From positions 144,639,051 to 144,703,050 of the forward strand of contig OX578133.1 in the NCBI GenBank assembly GCA_951213105.1: a stretch of 64,000 nt of DNA, read 5' to 3'. A program made the position numbers and the translations under genes. Positions 1 through 11,478 of the stretch are shown piece by piece. The stretch is from Amaurobius ferox. Its lineage: Eukaryota; Arthropoda; Arachnida; Araneae; Amaurobiidae. The notes beneath the pieces were generated by a model. The model did not search any database. It was not told the DNA's origin and worked only from the letters and a program-made list of their open reading frames with translations. How positions within the stretch are numbered: the first letter of the stretch is position 1; every line of letters starts with the position of its first letter.

Positions 1-566
1 GACCCTACATATAAAAAGTTAATATAATGAACTCGGCAACAAAGCGAGATATAAAAGCTAATTGTAAATGTGTAGAGCATTGTCCAATTAATAAAAATCA
101 ATACCATGGTGAAACGAAATACGTATGTGGAAATCAATAAATATCAATCAAAGCAATGCCTGTCAATATACGTGGTGATATTCTTTTTCGAATTCAAGTG
201 TGAATTGTTGATAATGGAGGATATTTGGAATAGGTTGTACATTATATGCTCTTGAATGTAATTACTGTTTATTTTATCATTACTGAATAGGGCAGAAATT
301 AGCTTATAATCATATTGTGTCCAATAAATGCCTTCTGTAGCAATCTTATGATGGATTTTTACTCATTGGACAATGCTTCAAAAGTTTTGATTGGCTTCTT
401 TGTCTATCTCGTTTAGTTACCGAGTTTATTATTCTAACTTTTCAAATTATCCGCTAGGAGGTGCTGCATTCAATTTTATTTAATCGGGTATGGTCACTTT
501 ACGATAGATATGCCTAATGTGTATACTCATGTACATTTTCTTACAAAATAATTGAGGTGCTTAAGG
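1..566. mobile_element. MITE-D copy 1 (long-inverted-repeat DNA element, left edge cut by window)
   Basis: Two arms of about 70-80 bp are inverted copies of each other: one from 29 (begins GAACTCGGCAACAAAG) and one ending near 427 (ends TTAGTTACCGAGTT). Both carry the stretch around GCATTGTCCAAT. Outside the right arm lies a conserved outer segment (430-566) with AAATTATCCGCTAG and GGTATGGTCACTTTACGATAG, also present in the copies near 8.3 kb, 32.1 kb and 57.5 kb. No coding capacity is visible. The structure and three further copies support a non-autonomous DNA transposon; superfamily unknown. Confidence 0.55.
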
Positions 567-599
567 ACTCCATTCGTTCGTGAGATATCGTCTCCACAG

Positions 600-720
600 A
601 CTCACGGACACACACACACATATACTTACACACACATACTTACATACACGCACACATATACTTACACACACATACTTACATACATACACACTTACACACG
701 CACATACTTACACACACAGA
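600..720. repeat. CA-rich minisatellite (ACACACATACTTAC-type)
   Basis: Irregular tandem copies of a CA-rich motif containing ACTTACA. Open frames across it are low-complexity Thr/His/Tyr runs and are not genes. It abuts a family C end, where (CA)n or (GACA)n tracts are usual. Confidence 0.8.
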
Positions 721-875
721 CATCATCTCAAAAATGTTCGATTCGTGTTCAAGGGTGCTTGAAACGTGCTTTCCTATCGAAAACTCAAATTCGTGATTTC
801 GACCCCGTCACAATACTTATACATTATACTATGTATATAAGGAAAGTAATAATGTTTGTCTCATGTGACCCGCAG
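712..875 (-). mobile_element. Family C terminal fragment
   Basis: Similar to the unit end repeated at 62.4-64 kb: a CA tract, then CAGAC..TC, AAAAATG, a stretch matching GTGCTTGAAACGTG, TCGAAAACTC, and an AAGGAAAGT end. Coordinates are approximate. Only the terminal ~160 bp are present. Confidence 0.5.
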
Positions 876-1410
876 GGACGGCGTAGGTTTCTTACCGCTT
901 CACTACGTTAACATTATTTCGAAAATACCGTTTTTCTTCCTATACTGTAAGAAATATGCACACAGGAAAAATAAATCCAACTGTGTTATAGAAAACATAA
1001 CGTATTCCAATTTCATAAAGAATGCAACAAAAAGAATTACTTCAAGTGATGCCTTCTACTCTTCAGTTTGACTGTATTATATTACTCTAGCTCTCTATTG
1101 GGTATTTTTCTGCACACAAGAGCTACTTTGACAGGAAGTTACCGTTTAAAATAGCATTAAAGGTAAGTACCTCAATGAAAGTTTTACTCCCCACCCCTTG
1201 TCTGACAAAACATTTTTTTTACAAGCCGTAATAATCCCCGGAACACTCTTCCCTTTGAATCTGTGTTTATTAGTCTGTATCTCGATTCTATTCGAAATAA
1301 CCCGGTTCAAAATCTTAATATGTTATGTGGCATATAATACGTAATTGCGTAGAGGTAAGAACCATTGTTCACGTACTTAACCATTTGGAAAATGCTCTGT
1401 CCCCTTTTTG
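876..1410. other. No gene seen
   Basis: AT-rich sequence with only short, biased open frames. I recognise no element or RNA here. Confidence 0.5.
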
Positions 1411-1473
<63 letters not shown>

Positions 1474-1530
1474 ATGTATATATAAGTGTGTGTGTATATA
1501 TATATATATGTATGTATATATATATATAAA
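1411..1530. repeat. (TA)n/(GT)n compound microsatellite
   Basis: TA runs broken by a (TG)n block and TATG variants. The flanking frames encode Ile/Tyr/Val/Cys runs only. Confidence 0.95.
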
Positions 1531-1996
1531 GTATACAAGTTATAAAAATGCAAAAAATGGTGTGTCAACGGGGTTGTAGGGTCGGGGTTGTAGGGTGTGT
1601 CAACGGTGTTGGCATGTTTTTATCTTTTTACTCGTTGCTCTTTACGTCTTTTATTTTGATATTCATTTTCTGTCTTGGATTTCGATGTGTTCAATCTTTC
1701 ATGACCTGTCGGGATTCTGTTTTTCCCTTGCACGCGTGAGAGTGTCGTTTCGGGCGTGTGGTGGTTTCTGGACGTGTTTCTCGGGAATTAAAGCATGCTT
1801 AAATCAGGAAAAGGGGTCACAATTCCCCTTGACCTTGCTAGAACCCCGTTGACAAACTTTTTTCTATTCCTACTTTATCCATTTTTTGTATTTTTATAAC
1901 TTGTATACTATATAGCGAGGTCTTTGATAGAGCAGCAAATGGGCCTTACATTTCCCCTCGTTTAATTTATATCTGGTTAGATTGTATGTGTCTAAT

Positions 1997-1997
1997 G

Positions 1998-2031
<34 letters not shown>

Positions 2032-2102
2032 AATATATATATATATATATATATATACATTATATATCTATATATATGTATGCATATATATATATGTGTA
2101 TG

Positions 2103-2153
<51 letters not shown>

Positions 2154-2176
2154 GTATATATATGTATATATATATA

Positions 2177-2235
<59 letters not shown>

Positions 2236-2236
2236 T
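1997..2236. repeat. (TA)n microsatellite with TATG interruptions
   Basis: About 240 bp of TA dinucleotides with periodic TATG interruptions. Ile-Tyr open frames on both strands are artefacts of the repeat. Confidence 0.95.
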
Positions 2237-2704
2237 TCGTTTTTCCTGTACACTATGTTTTTATGTGCGTATTTATACAATTCTTGTTGGATATAATTTT
2301 GGCTCTTAGCTAACTTTAATATGCAAATTCAGTTCGTATTTAGCTTTGTATAAATTTCGACGCCTGAAAGCGCTAAGGCTTTTTATCTTATATCTTTCCG
2401 TCTCTAATTCTAAAAATAAAGCTTTTACATTTCGGTGCTTTTAATCTGTTTAACCATGGACGTGTCGTCAATCTACCAAAGCGAAGCAAGTTCCGAGGAG
2501 TAAGGGCTTTCAAATTTCGTTCTATATACTAAAATATCTGAGATCAAAGATCAGTTAATGTTAGTTTTTGCAGAAAAATTTATTTAAAAAAATCGCGAGA
2601 CAAACAGAATTTTCTATTTGTTTAGAATAACTTTTACAATTGTACAAGTTACTAGGCTATCATGTACATTAATTATTTGAATTTATAACATTTTGAATGC
2701 CATA

Positions 2705-3275
2705 GTATTTTCATAAAATAAACATCTCAGTTATTAAACATGTAGCTAGATATGCTGCTTCGCTTCAGTTTCGGATTGCAAGGGACAGCCTAGGTAAAGT
2801 TTAATGGCTATATTAGACGGACTGTTTATGACAGTGTCATACCGATAACACCAGTTACAGTTACAGTGTCTTTTGCAAAAAGCAGCAAGAATTGTGCTCA
2901 TTAACAAATACCGTTATATTTTGAATATACTATATGTATCTTTCAATCGCAAGGTATTACTTTGAATAAAGCAGTAGTTGATATTAATTCCAACGAATTT
3001 GCTCCTGGCATTAATTACGTTGGTGCATTACGAGTCAGAACACCGAAAGGACTGGTGTTCGACCCTGATTTCAATTTTGATAAATTTAAAAAAAAAGATT
3101 AGTCAAACGAAAGATAGCAATTTGTAAAATTAAGAACTACACCGCCTTGAAAATTTACAATAGCATTCTATTTGAATATCACTTTGTTTTAATATTCTTA
3201 ATTTTTACTACTTTCATGAAATAAACATCTCGGTTACTAAACAAGTAGCTAGATACCCTGTTTTCCTTCAGTTTT
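2705..3275. repeat. Two diverged copies of a ~65-bp sequence, ~505 bp apart
   Basis: Around 2709-2771 and 3213-3275 the same order of words occurs: ATGAAATAAACATCTC or a variant, GTTA.TAAACA, GTAGCTAGATA, then TTCAGTTT. This may be the conserved part of a decayed ~500-bp tandem unit. No coding potential. Confidence 0.45.
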
Positions 3276-6200
3276 GAGTCATATGAGTTTTAAATTATCA
3301 TTGATTTATTAAGCTCCGTATAATTAAAAGTTATAAAACCTCATTAGTTTAATTGCATATTTCTACGATCCAATTGGAAGCTGAACAAAGTTCATCAAAT
3401 TTCTGTTTTTTAACCTAGTGCTTTCAAATTTCTTGCGGATAATTTTTTTGTTACACGCAAGAGGCAGTTTTCTTTAAACTCTCTTCCCCTTACACTCTTT
3501 TAGTTTATTTCATAAATTTGCTCTGAGTTAGAAAGTAATCACTGGGGGGAGGGAGATATTCAAAGAGATTCTAAAAGTTTACAGAAAAACAAAGAATATT
3601 TTTACGAGATAAGTTCTTGTCAAAAACAGCTTACGTGTTATTTCTTTAAGCCGAAGGCGTTGAAGGGAAATTACATTTTCAAGAAGCTTGATGTAGATGA
3701 CGACGAAGATCAGGAAAATTAGATATGTTTTGTCAGAAAAGACTTGAAAATTGGGATGTGATGATACTGTTGTTTTTTCTTTTCATTGACCCGCACATAT
3801 CGATTTTAATCAAAATGTCAAGGGAAGATATTTAAATGTTTCCATTTTAAATGTGGTAGTAGAATGGTGTTTGATATTATTGTGTATAACTTCATTTCAA
3901 AGTAGAAAAATGAACGCAGTCGATTACGCTTAAACTAATATTTGTTAACGGAGTATAATGATTATTTTAATGACAAGTTAACTATTACTATTGATTACAC
4001 AAAGAAAATTACCATCTACACCAATAACTCTTCACCATCTCAGTCATCTCATTCAATAGTAATGAGTATTTATTCAATAGTAAGGACAGTACAACCGCTC
4101 CAAATTCAACACACCGTTCACTCATATAAACGCGAAAATCTTACTAAGGGGATTTTATTCATGCACCCTTCTCTTAGTCAATCTCATTCACTCCCCAACG
4201 ACAAAATAAGTGGTTCCTCCGTTTCGACCTTGGAGTGGTCCGAGCGATCCTAGTGTCTGCGTGTTTCGCTCAACAAAATCGAAGATATATCTCGGATGAA
4301 ATATTTATAATTAATTAAAGGATAGGTTTATGAAATTATTTTTTCTAGAGTAATCTGTGATATTGTACGCAAGTACTGAAATAAAAATGAACGATGGATG
4401 GCAAGTCAATCTCTGTATATCGTAATATAAAATTCGAAGGCGTTTAAAACGCACGAAAAATATATGTTGTTTTTTTTAATTCACTAAACATCACATCGTC
4501 AGATAATTGTACGGATTTCATTCACAGTTTCTTTGTAAGAAAGTTTTTTTATTTCCTATAGTGTCAAGAGGAAACTCTGTGATAATATTTTAAGCCGCTA
4601 TGGAATTAATTTTTGCGAATAGCGCCGAAAATCGGGCTAAAACATAAAATAACTAGCAAACTAATTCGAACTTTAAAAGAAAACATGACGCTAAAGGAGG
4701 GGGGCACCTATTCGGGTCCTGAAGTACCTGTGTACCAAATTTCATAGTCGTACGTTTCATAGTTAGCTAAGATATTCCGTTACAAACTGCACAAACAGAC
4801 ACACACACAGAGATATCTTCCTTTATTAAGTAAGATCCTTTGAAATTGAGAATCGAACGCCGGTCTATGAATTAGTGCTCAAGTATATTACCTGCGTACC
4901 ATTTCAGCTACGTTAGGTAATACATTGCACAGCTAAAATTGAAGTCCATACTTAGTTATTTCCTTATGCTCTCAATGGCATATACATTGGTATAAATTGA
5001 TTGGACAAATTCGAAAAGTTCCCGCTTAATCGAGTGTTCCGCTTTACGGAACTCTGTGGTATATTGGCTATTTATTAATTCGGATTAGGATATACAGGGC
5101 TACCTGAATTAAATTGTCTCTGTTCATAGCTTTCTACAGACTTATCTAGCAAAGGCTAACTAGGACTTATCTATTTTCTTGAAAGAATATTAGTTTCAAA
5201 AGTTTTCGCTAGGGGTCAATTTACGGTCGCGAATGGTGAAAATGAGTAAAAATTGCATAAGACACAACTGATTAATTTATGAATTTATAGACCCACTAGG
5301 AAAGATTTGTTTTATTCTTACTTATATAAGGAAAAGCAAGATAACAGACACTGCAGGGAAAGTGCGTTGCTTGAGAAAAGTTCAATAAAACAATGATAGC
5401 AATTATATTACTGCACTTGAGAAAAAACCCAGAAACAACAAAACTTATTTATAACTCTTCAAAGTTTAAGTTTCTACATTATTTATCTTAAAATATTACA
5501 TAGACTTTGTGATCCAGCATTTTTGCTTCATATTACCTTTTACAGTGCCTTTGATTCCATTGAGTACAAATATCCCCACTTGATATGTTAAAAATCTTCG
5601 ATCCCATAGACTGACATTAAAAAGAAATTCCACTGTAATTAAAATATGTTTCATAACTCACAGTAACATAATACGCATAAGCATAATTTATGAACTAAAA
5701 TGGCCAGCTGCTTGCAGAACCTAAGCTATTCGCTAAAAATATTGTAACCCTATATCTTCCTCAATAGAACTTGAATATTAAACTTTATTCAACTTTAAAA
5801 TCTTAGTCGGTCGACACTTGGAATCCAACCCGGGTTTCTAATTAGATTCAGTATGCTAAAGTTTGCACCATAACAACCATGTTGGGTGAGACCTTACATC
5901 CTACTCCTTCACAACAACTTGACCCCACCTAAATTTCCTTTGATTTCTACCAGAAAAGATTTTTATTCCTGCACCAATTGTGAGCCATTAAAATCTGTTC
6001 TTAAAAATACCAATCAACTGGTTCCAGGGGTCGGACCCGGATCTCTTTAAGGCTTATGTATGTTGACTCAAATACCACTGCAGACATGTCAGGTAATATC
6101 TTATGCATATTTAAGCTCATCTTGCCTCCCACAATACCTTAAGAAAAACTCATTAAATTAATTTTTTGCGGAAATTTTTTAGTTCAGCTCCATAAACTAC

Positions 6201-6602
6201 CCCAAATTAAATTTTCAACATGTTTACCCAGGTCCTATTTGTGCATTCACAAAATTTAAGCAAATATTCATTACAGAACATTTTCATTAAATAAATAATT
6301 TAATACCAGTTCCTATGCTCTCCAACATAGAAAAGCCGTATTTAAAAAAAACGATAAAGAACTTTAAAATTAGATATGAAAAAATCAAGTAGATTTGCAC
6401 TTGTAATTTCAGTTATGCTGAATTTAATTAAATTACTCAAGTTGAATATAAATTATGGTCCGAAACATTTTTGTGTGTGTTGTTAATAAATGCAGAGAAA
6501 CTGGCATTTTGTTTATTCACTGTAGCATTAACTTTCGTTGAAGGCATAAATTTATTTTCTGAGTTTTTTCTCTTTCATCTATCTTAATTTTAAAAATGTC
6601 TT
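3276..6602. other. No gene recognised; old repeat debris
   Basis: AT-rich with no long open frame; the 103-codon frame at 3942-4253 matches nothing I know. Around 4690-4830 is a repeat-like end (CCTGAAGTACCTGTG, then ACAGACACACACACAGAGAT) resembling arthropod interspersed repeats. Weak tRNA-like remnants near 4855-4915 and 5810-5905 lack a foldable cloverleaf. Confidence 0.4.
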
Positions 6603-6606
6603 TTAA

Positions 6607-7497
6607 GGGGACGGTGGACGCTGAAATGAGCAAAAATAGACTACAAAAAGTTTTAATTATAACATTATTTTACACATTTAACATTTACTTACGGGTGGGA
6701 CAGCGTCTATCCCAAACGAAGAACCTCCCAAAAAGACAGGTATTTGACATGACATACCCTATCCCAAACAGTTCGATCCCTCTTTGCAAGCATTGGCGTC
6801 CATGGAAATCGCCGACAGAAATATTGCACCTGCTGCAGTAGGTGCAATGTTTCTGTCGGCGATTTCCATGGACGCCAATGCCTGCAAAGGGGGATCGAAC
6901 TGTTTGGGATAGGTAATGTCAAATACTTTTTGGGAAGATCTTCGTTTGGGATGGACGCTGTCCCACCCGTAAGCAAAAGGTTGAATGCATTTTTTTTCCA
7001 AACGGAATTTTGAACGGTTTTACATTTTTAAAATGCTCCATAAGTCTTAATTTTTGTTTAAGATGCATCAAATTTGGCAAGAAGACACCTCTCATATTTT
7101 TAATGAAACTGGGTATGCATTTTATTATTGGACTTTATTAAGGTAATTAAAAGTGAATAAGAACCTAATTAAATGATGAAAATTAAGTTTTAATGCAGAA
7201 AACTATTTTTAAAAAATTAACTTTTTAAGGGATTTAAAAATGAATACCCAAATTTGTTCATAATGTGTTTTTGAGTGATCATAATGTAAAATTAATCAAA
7301 AATGCGAACAAATGGCACGCAAGGAACATTTTCCAATTTCCGTTAAAAAAATAAATTAAAAAAGAAATACAAAATTATAACAAAAATTGAAAAAAATTAA
7401 TGGCATTGTATATAGTAATGTTAAGAGGAATATTTATACAAATTTTCACGTTTCTAAGTCAATAAATAAATAATAAAATACAACGTCCACCATCCCC
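6607..7497. mobile_element. TTAA-flanked non-autonomous DNA transposon (piggyBac-like target)
   Basis: The element starts GGGGACGGTGGACG and ends with its inverted match CGTCCACCATCCCC, one mismatch in 14. It is bounded on both sides by TTAA (6603-6606 and 7498-7501). A TTAA duplication is the hallmark of piggyBac and of some Kolobok elements. No transposase is encoded in the 891 bp. A separate foldback (6688-6973) sits inside the left part. Confidence 0.7.
6688..6973. mobile_element. Foldback: ~285-bp near-perfect palindrome
   Basis: Arms of about 143 bp are inverted copies with only a few mismatches and small indels. The outer ends are CTTACGGGTGGGACAGCG and CGCTGTCCCACCCGTAAG. The apex is TTGCACCTGCTGCAG followed by TAGGTGCAA, so there is almost no loop. 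Open frames on the two strands read the same peptide because of the symmetry. It is probably a foldback MITE that inserted into, or formed within, the TTAA element. Any transcript would make a long hairpin RNA. Confidence 0.75.
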
Positions 7498-7569
7498 TTA
7501 AAGATGATTCTGCAGTAATTTAAAGAAATTAAAAATTTTAATACTTTATACATTTACAAAACATATTCA

Positions 7570-8440
7570 GAGTTCCTAGGGGCAACATAGACAAAAAGTC
7601 CATTCCAAAGTTGTAAAGTATTGTCTAATGAGTAATAATTGACTCTAAAACTGTTACAGTTATTTCCGAATGGCTGTCTCACTCAGAAATGTTGAAATAA
7701 GCAATACTTATATGCACAGGAATCTAATGCACAACAAAATGACTTCCGTCAGCAGCAAAGCACATTTACATTCGAAAAATAATATTATCACGTACTTTTA
7801 CAAGCTCTGCAGTTGTCACTGTGCCAGAATCTATGGTGATGCAATATTTGACAGATATATATTGCCTTCTATGTACACATTTTATTCGTTCCTAGTACCT
7901 ATTTCTACTAATTAGAAAATGTTCTACAACTTTGTAATTGGGTTCCTCGCCTGTCTCTCTTTGTTACCGAGTTCGTATTTCTGTAGCGTTTTTTGAGTGG
8001 GGCTTATTCAGATATGAAGAAACATCTTTAACAACATAAAGATTTATTAACAATTTAAAAAACCTCTCTTAGGTTACATAATAAAGTAAAAACCATGTCC
8101 TGCTACAATAACGATCCGATAGTACGTATACACTTCCATACTGCTATTTTCTCTCTGCCTCTGCTGTAACCATTCATCTCATCCTCTTTTATACTTAACA
8201 TTTTCTCCCGTTACGGTTCACAGTTACCGTTTTACCTTAAGGTTAATTTACAGTTAGCTTAAGTAAAATTATTTCTCAACAATTTCTAACTTCTTAAATT
8301 ATCCGCTAGAGGCGCTGTAATCGCTTTAATTCGATGGGGCATGGTCACTTTACTGTAGATAGACTTAATGTGTACAATCATGGACCTTTCCTTACACAAT
8401 TATTGGGGTACTTACGGACTTTCCTCGGAACCCTGTATAC
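7570..8440. mobile_element. MITE-D copy 2, interrupted by a solo LTR
   Basis: Left arm near 7585-7650 (ACAAAAAGTCCATTCC, AAAGTTGTAAAGTATTG) and inverted right arm at 7905-7976 (GAAAATGTTCTACAACTTTG ... GTTACCGAGTTCG). After the LTR the conserved outer segment resumes at 8287 (TAACTTCTTAAATTATCCGC) and ends GGACTTTCCTCGGAACCCTG. No coding capacity. Confidence 0.6.
7982..8281 (-). mobile_element. Solo LTR (300 bp) of an LTR retrotransposon
   Basis: The segment begins TGTAGCG and ends CAACA (5'-TG...CA-3'), and is flanked by an exact 5-bp duplication ATTTC (7977-7981 and 8282-8286). Read on the minus strand it has a TATA box (GTATAAAAGAGG, about 8193-8182) and, downstream, an AATAAA polyadenylation signal (8048-8043), in the order U3-R-U5. 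MITE-D copies at 0.4 kb and 32.1 kb lack it, giving an empty site. The 5-bp duplication fits Gypsy or BEL/Pao elements. No internal gag-pol remains, consistent with LTR-LTR recombination. Confidence 0.8.
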
Positions 8441-9159
8441 ATTTAAAAAACATACATTTGTTATATTTGTGACATTAATATGCGATAGAATTATCGATTA
8501 TACCCGAACCCTGAAAAATAAGTTGATAGAGCTCTGCACTCTGGATCTAGAGGTCGGAAATTCGAGACCGTCCCTATCATCTTTTTGTACTGATGCGTGC
8601 TAAATAAAATAAAAGTATATCTATTATACATTCCCAAGTGTCCGTCTGTACATCTTCCGAATCTTTTTATACACTTTCCGAGTACATACTAACTTCAAAT
8701 TTATTAGACTTGTCAATCGCTCGGTTAAACCAACCCCCGGAAAAGTCGAATTTTTCAGAGATTTTAACTTAAAGGGGTACTCTACACCAAAACGACTAAA
8801 TATGAACAGAAAGCAAAAAACGTACTTTGCGATGAGATGGGTACTAGAAATAGGTGTACCGCTAGATCGTTATACAATCGCCGCTTACCTTTTTGGACGG
8901 TCCAAACACTAAAAGGTTCGATTTACCAAGTAAATGTTAAACTATATCTTTTAAAAGAGATAAACTTCGTTAGACGGGTAGATCTCCCAAAAAAATTTAC
9001 AAATAGCATAGCAGCTTTCAAATGTTTTCACTTATGATGGTGTTGTATACTAAAATATTCAAATTGCATATCAAGCACAACAGTGTTCCTGTTGATATAG
9101 ACTCTTAAAATTCGATACAAAAGTTTTCTTTGATAGCCAAACACTTAATACATTCCACC

Positions 9160-9632
9160 ATTCGCCTATATATTGGCCAGAATCGTGAACCATTTAGCCG
9201 TCACCGACGTTGCCCCGGCGCACCAGTGGGGGAGGAACACTCTGCGCCGCAGGTGAGACTCGAACCCACAACCCGGGACGCGACAGCCCAGTGGTTAGGG
9301 CGTGGGAATTGCAATCGGACGACCCAAGTTCGATTCCCGCCTCTTCCCAAGCTGCCGTTGTGTTCAAGCGGAGTACGATCATGTTAAACATGGAGGACCG
9401 TAAAGCCTTCCAAGAGGTTGGTAGTAGGGAAAGGAAGGTACAGTCCCTGCAAATGCCTCCCCCACTGGGTTCCGGTCAAAATTGGGTAGCACTTCCCGGC
9501 CGTCCAAACAGATACCTTACACCTTCGGGTAGTTCGGACGATCTAGGTCGAACGAACGAACCCACAACCCAGCAGCCGAGCGTGCAAGAGAAAACGCTTG
9601 CCTTTACCACTTAGCTACCGTGTCGGCTCGAT
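9160..9632 (-). mobile_element. SINE-C copy (tRNA-derived), split by SINE-A copy 1
   Basis: On the minus strand the tRNA-related head lies at 9632-9557: box A-like ACGGTAGCTAAGTGGTAAAGG, a long variable-arm region as in tRNA-Ser/Leu, then TGTGGGTTCG, the start of box B. The body resumes at 9274 (GGGTTGTGGGTTCGAGTCTC) and continues with GGGGCAACGTCGGTGACG and TAAATGGTTCACG to about 9170. The same body words occur in the copy at 32.4-32.6 kb. SINE-A copy 1 sits exactly in box B. Confidence 0.7.
9275..9556 (+). mobile_element. SINE-A copy 1 (tRNA-derived), full length
   Basis: The tRNA-like head carries box A (CAGCCCAGTGGTTAGGGCG) and box B (AGTTCGATTCCCGCC). The body contains GCGGAGTACGATCATGTTAA, GCCTCCCCCACTGGG and CACTTCCCGGCCGTCCAAAC. 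It is flanked by an exact 14-bp duplication CGAACCCACAACCC (9261-9274 and 9557-9570), proving retroposition into SINE-C. Related copies: 17.3, 36.2, 52.3 and 54.6/57.3 kb. The open frames across it are chance frames. Confidence 0.85.
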
Positions 9633-10237
9633 GCAAAAGTAGATACGGCTAAAAATGTCGAATTTTTCGAAAATATATTATATTTGGTAGCAATAATTCT
9701 AAAACGTTCGAAATGCTGATTGATATTAAAAAAAATTCCAAATAAGAATCAAACTAGAAAATTGGTACTACAGTAGATGGTTTGACATAAAAACGACGTA
9801 AGTCACAACTTTCAAATATTCATTATTTTAGGGGGCTCTACACCAAAATTTTTGAACGAGTAGGTGTGAGATACGATTTTTTAAATGGCATAGAGACTTG
9901 AAATTTGAAACTCAGTTCAATCGTTCGATTAAGCCACTGGAAAAAATTGAAATTTTCAACAAATTTAAATGTGAAGGAGCTTTCTATGCAAAACCGCCTG
10001 GCGTGTTGACAGATTACGAAACGTACTACTCGATGAGGTAGAAATTTTATATTAGGTGCAAGGGTTTCGTTCGATAAAGGGACGAGTAAATCTAATTTTC
10101 CAATATTTGCTAGTTTAGAGGTGCCGCAAACCAAATTGTTCCATATATTCAAGTAGATAAAAACTTTTCTTAAAAATGAAACAAACACTTCGAATTTCGA
10201 ATGCAGTTAGATCTTTTAAAAATTTTTACGAATTATA

Positions 10238-10970
10238 CAGGGTGTTTCAACATAGTTGTCCCAGCTTTTCGTGCTTTGGCAATTGGTTTTAGACGCATAC
10301 TTCTAATTCGATAAAAGCGAAATTCTTTCATTTAATTTTTTCCGGTGTGTTGTATTTCCTAAAAAATGAGGGTCTAACATTTTATATAATCCTCTAAAAA
10401 ATATTCAATCAGAAAAAAGTGCACTACACATAAACTAGTTTAAAGAAAAATATCCGGTACAATTATCTGCAATATTCAAGAAAATATTTAAAACAGAAGT
10501 AACATAAATATCAAAATAGGATTGAGGTTAAAAAAAATATCCCAGATTGGAGTCAGATGTTCCCTCGATTCTTTCTGCAGAGGTGGACTCCAATTTGAAA
10601 CCAGATTTCGCATAGAACGTATTTGCACAATGTTATTTGAAGCTGACCCTGTATTAGTAGGGAAAAAATTTTCCGATCATTTAATAAACAATAACTCGTT
10701 GAATATTGCAGATAATTGCACCGGGTAATTTCTTTAGGCTAGTTACTTACTATATAGTGCAACTTCTTTTAATTGAACTTTTTTTTTTCTCAAAGGACCT
10801 CTATAAAAATTTAGACCCTCTATTTTCTGAAAATATCCCCACCGTAAAAACAGTATATGAAACAATTTCACATTTAATTTAAACAAACTTTCAACTTTGG
10901 AAGTCTGTGTCTAAAACCAATTGCCGAAGCACGAAACGACAGATCAAATGCACTGAATCACAGTGCATAG
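10238..10970. mobile_element. Long-inverted-repeat MITE (ACAGGGTGTTTC type)
   Basis: The left end is TACAGGGTGTTTCAACATAG. The inner left arm (10264-10490) is inverted in the right arm (about 10700-10945): for example GTGCTTTGGCAATTGGTTTT against AAAACCAATTGCCGAAGCAC, and GTACAATTATCTGCAATATTC against GAATATTGCAGATAATTGCAC. Arms are about 230 bp and diverged. The right terminus is degraded and its boundary approximate. A TA precedes the left end, suggesting Tc1/mariner-type targeting. Confidence 0.6.
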
Positions 10971-11409
10971 CAGTTTTAATTTTCTACAATTAAGATCATG
11001 CTGCTTTCAAAAATGTTCTACAGGTGGAATAAACACGAACCATTTATCCTGTCAACCGAAAATTTTTTAATTTAGTATGTAAGTGTAGATAGTTTGAAAA
11101 CACTGAAGTGGGAAAGTGGAGTTTCGAAATATTTATTATTTTAGGGATGCGAAAATGTTCCAATTATTAAGTAAATAAAATCCAGCCATGTAACATAGAT
11201 GTGGATATGCTATGTAACATAGACTAAAGAGTTTAACAGTTAAACTTCGGAGGAAAATAAATGTTTTCAAATTTGTATAGTTTTAGGTGTTCTGCTAGCT
11301 AAAACGTCCGAATTATTCAGTAAGTGAAAACCATTCCACTGAGAAATATTCAATTAAACATTCCGATATTTTTCATTTTAAGAAATGTTTTATCTGGACT
11401 CAACTTTCA

Positions 11410-11478
11410 TTTGTATTTCGCCTCTGTATGTAACCTTTGCCTGTTAAGGAGCTTAATAAATAAAATAAATAAATAAAT
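11410..11478 (+). mobile_element. LINE-like 3' tail with (TAAA)n
   Basis: TTTGCCTGTTAAGGAGC followed by (T)AATAAATAAAATAAATAAA resembles the 3' end of arthropod Jockey/CR1-type non-LTR elements, which finish in short tandem A-rich repeats. No reverse transcriptase frame is preserved upstream, so this is a 5'-truncated copy at best. Confidence 0.4.

Larger units (their letters stand above)
8690..11350. repeat. Very diverged tandem-like repeat, later interrupted by SINEs and a MITE
   Basis: A recurring block near 8775, 9035, 9831, 10113, 11142 and 11281 has the approximate form TTTTAGGGGTGCTCTACA, then CCAAAA(T)GTTC, then ATTATTCAAGTAAATAAAA. Spacing is irregular because younger elements lie within. 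The 116-codon frame at 9838-10188 (minus) falls in this repeat and is probably not a gene. Confidence 0.35.

Noticed and set aside
1986..2313. Long Ile/Tyr open frames in TA tracts (also 19.6, 30.8 kb)
   Set aside because: They are translations of a dinucleotide repeat and exist on both strands; no gene.
4850..4920. Possible tRNA on the minus strand (also near 3030, 5830-5905 and 8525-8575)
   Set aside because: Box-B-like words (GTTCGATTC and similar) are present but no acceptor, D or anticodon stems fold; at most old SINE heads.
9210..9614. 134-codon frame across SINE-A copy 1
   Set aside because: It runs through two nested SINEs and their tRNA-like heads; no recognisable protein.
9838..10188. 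116-codon minus-strand frame
   Set aside because: It lies in a diverged non-coding repeat and has no known motif.
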